Origin: Novosphingobium chloroacetimidivorans
Lineage (GTDB): Bacteria > Pseudomonadota > Alphaproteobacteria > Sphingomonadales > Sphingomonadaceae
Length of the DNA: 64,000 nt
Assembly: GCF_014204535.1 (NCBI RefSeq)
Contig: NZ_JACHLR010000004.1
Coordinates: 186,001 to 250,000 of the forward strand
Direction of reading: 5' to 3'
This document shows positions 62,176 through 64,000 of the stretch, piece by piece; position 1 is the stretch's first letter, and each line of letters begins with the position of its first letter. The notes beneath the pieces are model-generated. The model did not search any database and was not told the origin of the DNA. It worked only from the letters and a program-made list of their open reading frames with translations. Position numbers and translations under genes: made by a program.

Positions 62176-62370
62176 CCGGCGTCCTCTTCTCGCTCGGCAG
62201 TCTTCATCGCCTACTAGAACATTGTCTTGCAGTTTGAGCAAGCATCTTGGCGCTTCATGCAACTGGGGTTTAAGCGCCCGCCTGCAGCCATGCACGAAAT
62301 CTGCCACTTAGACCGGTTCGGGTAAAAGCTGCCTTGCCTGCGTTTCGCGCGTTCCGTAAACCGCAGGCCG

Positions 62371-63162
62371 ATGACCGATACCGCTTCTCCCACGCGTGAC
62401 GTGACGCCCGACGCGATCGACACCGAGGCGCTGGCCCTGCACGGCGGCTTGGAGGTGATCTCGATCGCCAAGAGCTATGACAAGCGGGCGGTGCTCACCG
62501 ACATCTCGCTGTCGGTGGCGAAGGGCGAAGTGCTCGGCCTGCTGGGGCCCAACGGCGCGGGCAAGACGACCTGCTTCTACTCGATCATGGGCCTGGTGAA
62601 GCCCGATTCGGGCCGCATCCTGATGGATGGCGTCGATGTCACTCGGTTGCCTATGTATCGCCGGGCGATCCTGGGCCTGGGATACCTGCCGCAGGAAACC
62701 TCGATCTTCCGAGGCATGACGGTGGAGCAGAACATCAACGCGGTGCTCGAACTCGTCGAGCCCGACAAGGCGGTGCGCGCCTCCGAGCTGGAGCGGCTGC
62801 TGAACGAGTTCGGCCTGACGCGCCTGCGCTCCAGCCCGGCGATGGCGTTGTCGGGCGGTGAGCGCCGCCGCTGCGAGATCGCCCGCGCGCTGGCGGCCAA
62901 GCCCTCGATCATGCTGCTGGACGAGCCGTTCGCGGGCATCGACCCGCTCTCGATCTCCGACATCCGCGATCTTGTGAAGGACCTCAAGACCCGCGGCATC
63001 GGTGTGCTGATCACCGATCACAACGTGCGCGAGACGCTCGATATCGTCGATCGTGCCTGCATCATCTACGGCGGCCAGGTGCTCTTCGCCGGCAGCCCGG
63101 AGGCCCTGGTGGCCGACGAGAACGTGCGCCGGCTCTACCTGGGCGAGGGCTTCACGCTGTGA
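62371..63162 (+). CDS. lptB: LPS export ABC transporter ATP-binding protein LptB
   Basis: LptB is the ATPase that drives lipopolysaccharide from the inner membrane with LptFGC. The 263-residue protein has Walker A GPNGAGKT (59-66), the Q-loop LPQETSIFRG, signature LSGGERRRCEIARAL, Walker B IMLLDEPFAGIDPLS and the H-loop LITDHNVRETL. The family-specific PQExSIFR and DHNVRET motifs are present. The first 30 residues form a short extension. rpoN follows 25 bases later, the usual lptB-rpoN order. Confidence 0.96.
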   Translation: MTDTASPTRDVTPDAIDTEALALHGGLEVISIAKSYDKRAVLTDISLSVAKGEVLGLLGPNGAGKTTCFYSIMGLVKPDSGRILMDGVDVTRLPMYRRAILGLGYLPQETSIFRGMTVEQNINAVLELVEPDKAVRASELERLLNEFGLTRLRSSPAMALSGGERRRCEIARALAAKPSIMLLDEPFAGIDPLSISDIRDLVKDLKTRGIGVLITDHNVRETLDIVDRACIIYGGQVLFAGSPEALVADENVRRLYLGEGFTL

Positions 63163-63187
63163 AGTGCCAGACCCGGTGAGCTGAACG

Positions 63188-64000
63188 ATGGGGCTGGGGC
63201 CACGCCTCGATCTGAGGCAGAGCCAGTCACTGGTGATGACGCCGCAGCTGCAGCAGGCGATCAAGCTGCTGGCGCTGTCCAACCTGGAGATCGAAACCTT
63301 CATTGGCGATGCGCTGGCGGCGAACCCGTTGCTGGACGTGGGCGCGGCGGCTGCCGATCCGGCCATCGGGGAGGCTCTCGATGTGCCGGATACGCGCAGC
63401 ACCAGCCTGGAAAGCTCGCGCGTCGACCAGTTGATCGGCGAAGGGCGCGCATCGGACGACCGGCCGCTCGACCTCGATCCGGTCGCGACGGCACCCGAAC
63501 GCGACACCGGTGACGGTCTGGATGCCTCCTGGAGCAGCGAACTGCGGCTCGGAAGCGGCGAGGACGGTCCCGGGATCGACGAGCGCGGCGCATTGGGCGC
63601 GACTCTGGTCGAGCACCTTGAGGCGCAGATCGGCCTGGTCGCGCCCGATGCGCGCACGGCGGCGATCGCCCGCTACCTGATCGGCTTGCTCGACGATGCG
63701 GGCTACCTGCCCGTGCCGCTGCGCGAGGTCTGCGAAGATCTGGGTGTGCCGCTCGTGGAGGGCGAGGAGGCGCTTGCCGTGGTTCAGGCGCTCGACCCCA
63801 CCGGAGTGGGCGCGCGCAGCCTGTCCGAGTGTGTCGCGCTGCAGGCCCGTGAGGCGGACCGCTACGATCCGTGCATGGCGCGGCTGATCGACAACCTGGA
63901 CCTCGTCGCACGCGGCGAATTCGCGCGCCTGCGCAAGATGTGCGGGGTCGACGAGGAGGACTTCGCCGACATGCTCGCCGAGCTGCGCGGCTACGATCCC
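63188..64000 (+). CDS. rpoN: RNA polymerase sigma-54 factor, N-terminal part (partial)
   Basis: From the ATG at 63188 the frame is open for 271 codons to the window edge. The start MGLGPRLDLRQSQSLVMTPQLQQAIKLL is the region I motif that binds activators, LALSNLEIETFI follows, and LIGLLDDAGYLPVPL, ALDPTGVGARSLSECVALQ match the core-binding domain of RpoN. The C-terminal DNA-binding part is beyond the window. Sigma-54 needs enhancer-binding proteins and often controls nitrogen genes. Confidence 0.95.
   Translation, partial: MGLGPRLDLRQSQSLVMTPQLQQAIKLLALSNLEIETFIGDALAANPLLDVGAAAADPAIGEALDVPDTRSTSLESSRVDQLIGEGRASDDRPLDLDPVATAPERDTGDGLDASWSSELRLGSGEDGPGIDERGALGATLVEHLEAQIGLVAPDARTAAIARYLIGLLDDAGYLPVPLREVCEDLGVPLVEGEEALAVVQALDPTGVGARSLSECVALQAREADRYDPCMARLIDNLDLVARGEFARLRKMCGVDEEDFADMLAELRGYDP

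Overview
The window reads as a chromosomal segment of a GC-rich alphaproteobacterium of the sphingomonad group (Novosphingobium/Sphingomonas-like). The main reasons are an acyl carrier protein gene directly before serine palmitoyltransferase (the entry step to sphingolipids), a DivK-type response regulator, a single-cysteine DksA, a SUF operon led by an Rrf2 regulator, and many short intergenic palindromic repeats. There is no prophage, insertion sequence, CRISPR array, tRNA or rRNA that I can see. About seventy genes are packed tightly, many joined by 4-nt start/stop overlaps.

Layout. 1-4.2 kb: the 5' end of xseA diverging from purD, a Cys-rich exported protein, a DEDDh exonuclease, an adenosine/sugar kinase and a small lipoprotein. 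4.2-11.6 kb: a ten-gene SUF iron-sulfur operon on the minus strand in the order Rrf2 regulator, sufB, DUF559 protein, exported Cys protein, sufC, sufD, sufS, sufT, GNAT, sufA, with two palindromic repeats inside it. 11.9-16.6 kb: pyrD, a gamma-glutamyltransferase lipoprotein and a long-chain acyl-CoA ligase. 16.6-22.3 kb: a fused thiS-thiG downstream of merC, heme A synthase, an aspartyl/asparaginyl hydroxylase, and rplM-rpsI with a strong terminator.

22.4-35.2 kb is a cellulose/c-di-GMP block: a MASE1-PAS-GGDEF diguanylate cyclase, then a coupled bcs operon (small acidic protein, bcsQ, a bcsA-bcsB fusion carrying PilZ, bcsC, bcsD, bcsZ). The cyclase is the obvious candidate to feed c-di-GMP to the PilZ domain of the synthase. 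35.4-43.3 kb: an M23 peptidase, a DUF455 ferritin-like protein, a peroxiredoxin coupled to glnE, an M28 peptidase and a TonB_C-domain protein. 43.3-50.6 kb: etfA/etfB with a palindromic operator candidate, a frameshifted VOC gene, adenine deaminase, a lipoprotein, DUF4112, an orphan peptide-binding lipoprotein, a PilZ protein, dksA and a Sel1-repeat protein.

50.8-56.8 kb: a five-gene coupled operon (DUF3572, HAD, RidA, GDPD, FemAB-like) diverging from divK, then ACP-spt and a MAPEG protein. 57-64 kb: an exported protein, a glycosyltransferase, a polysaccharide flippase, pmbA, a small membrane protein, lptB and the 5' part of rpoN, which runs off the window.

I found no certain new system. The least explained items are the degenerate DUF559 nuclease and exported Cys protein inside the SUF operon, the bcsAB and thiSG fusions, an orphan minus-strand terminator at 11.7 kb with a short unassigned transcript, a near-perfect 20-bp palindrome before etfB, and several families of paired palindromic repeats with no transposase in view.
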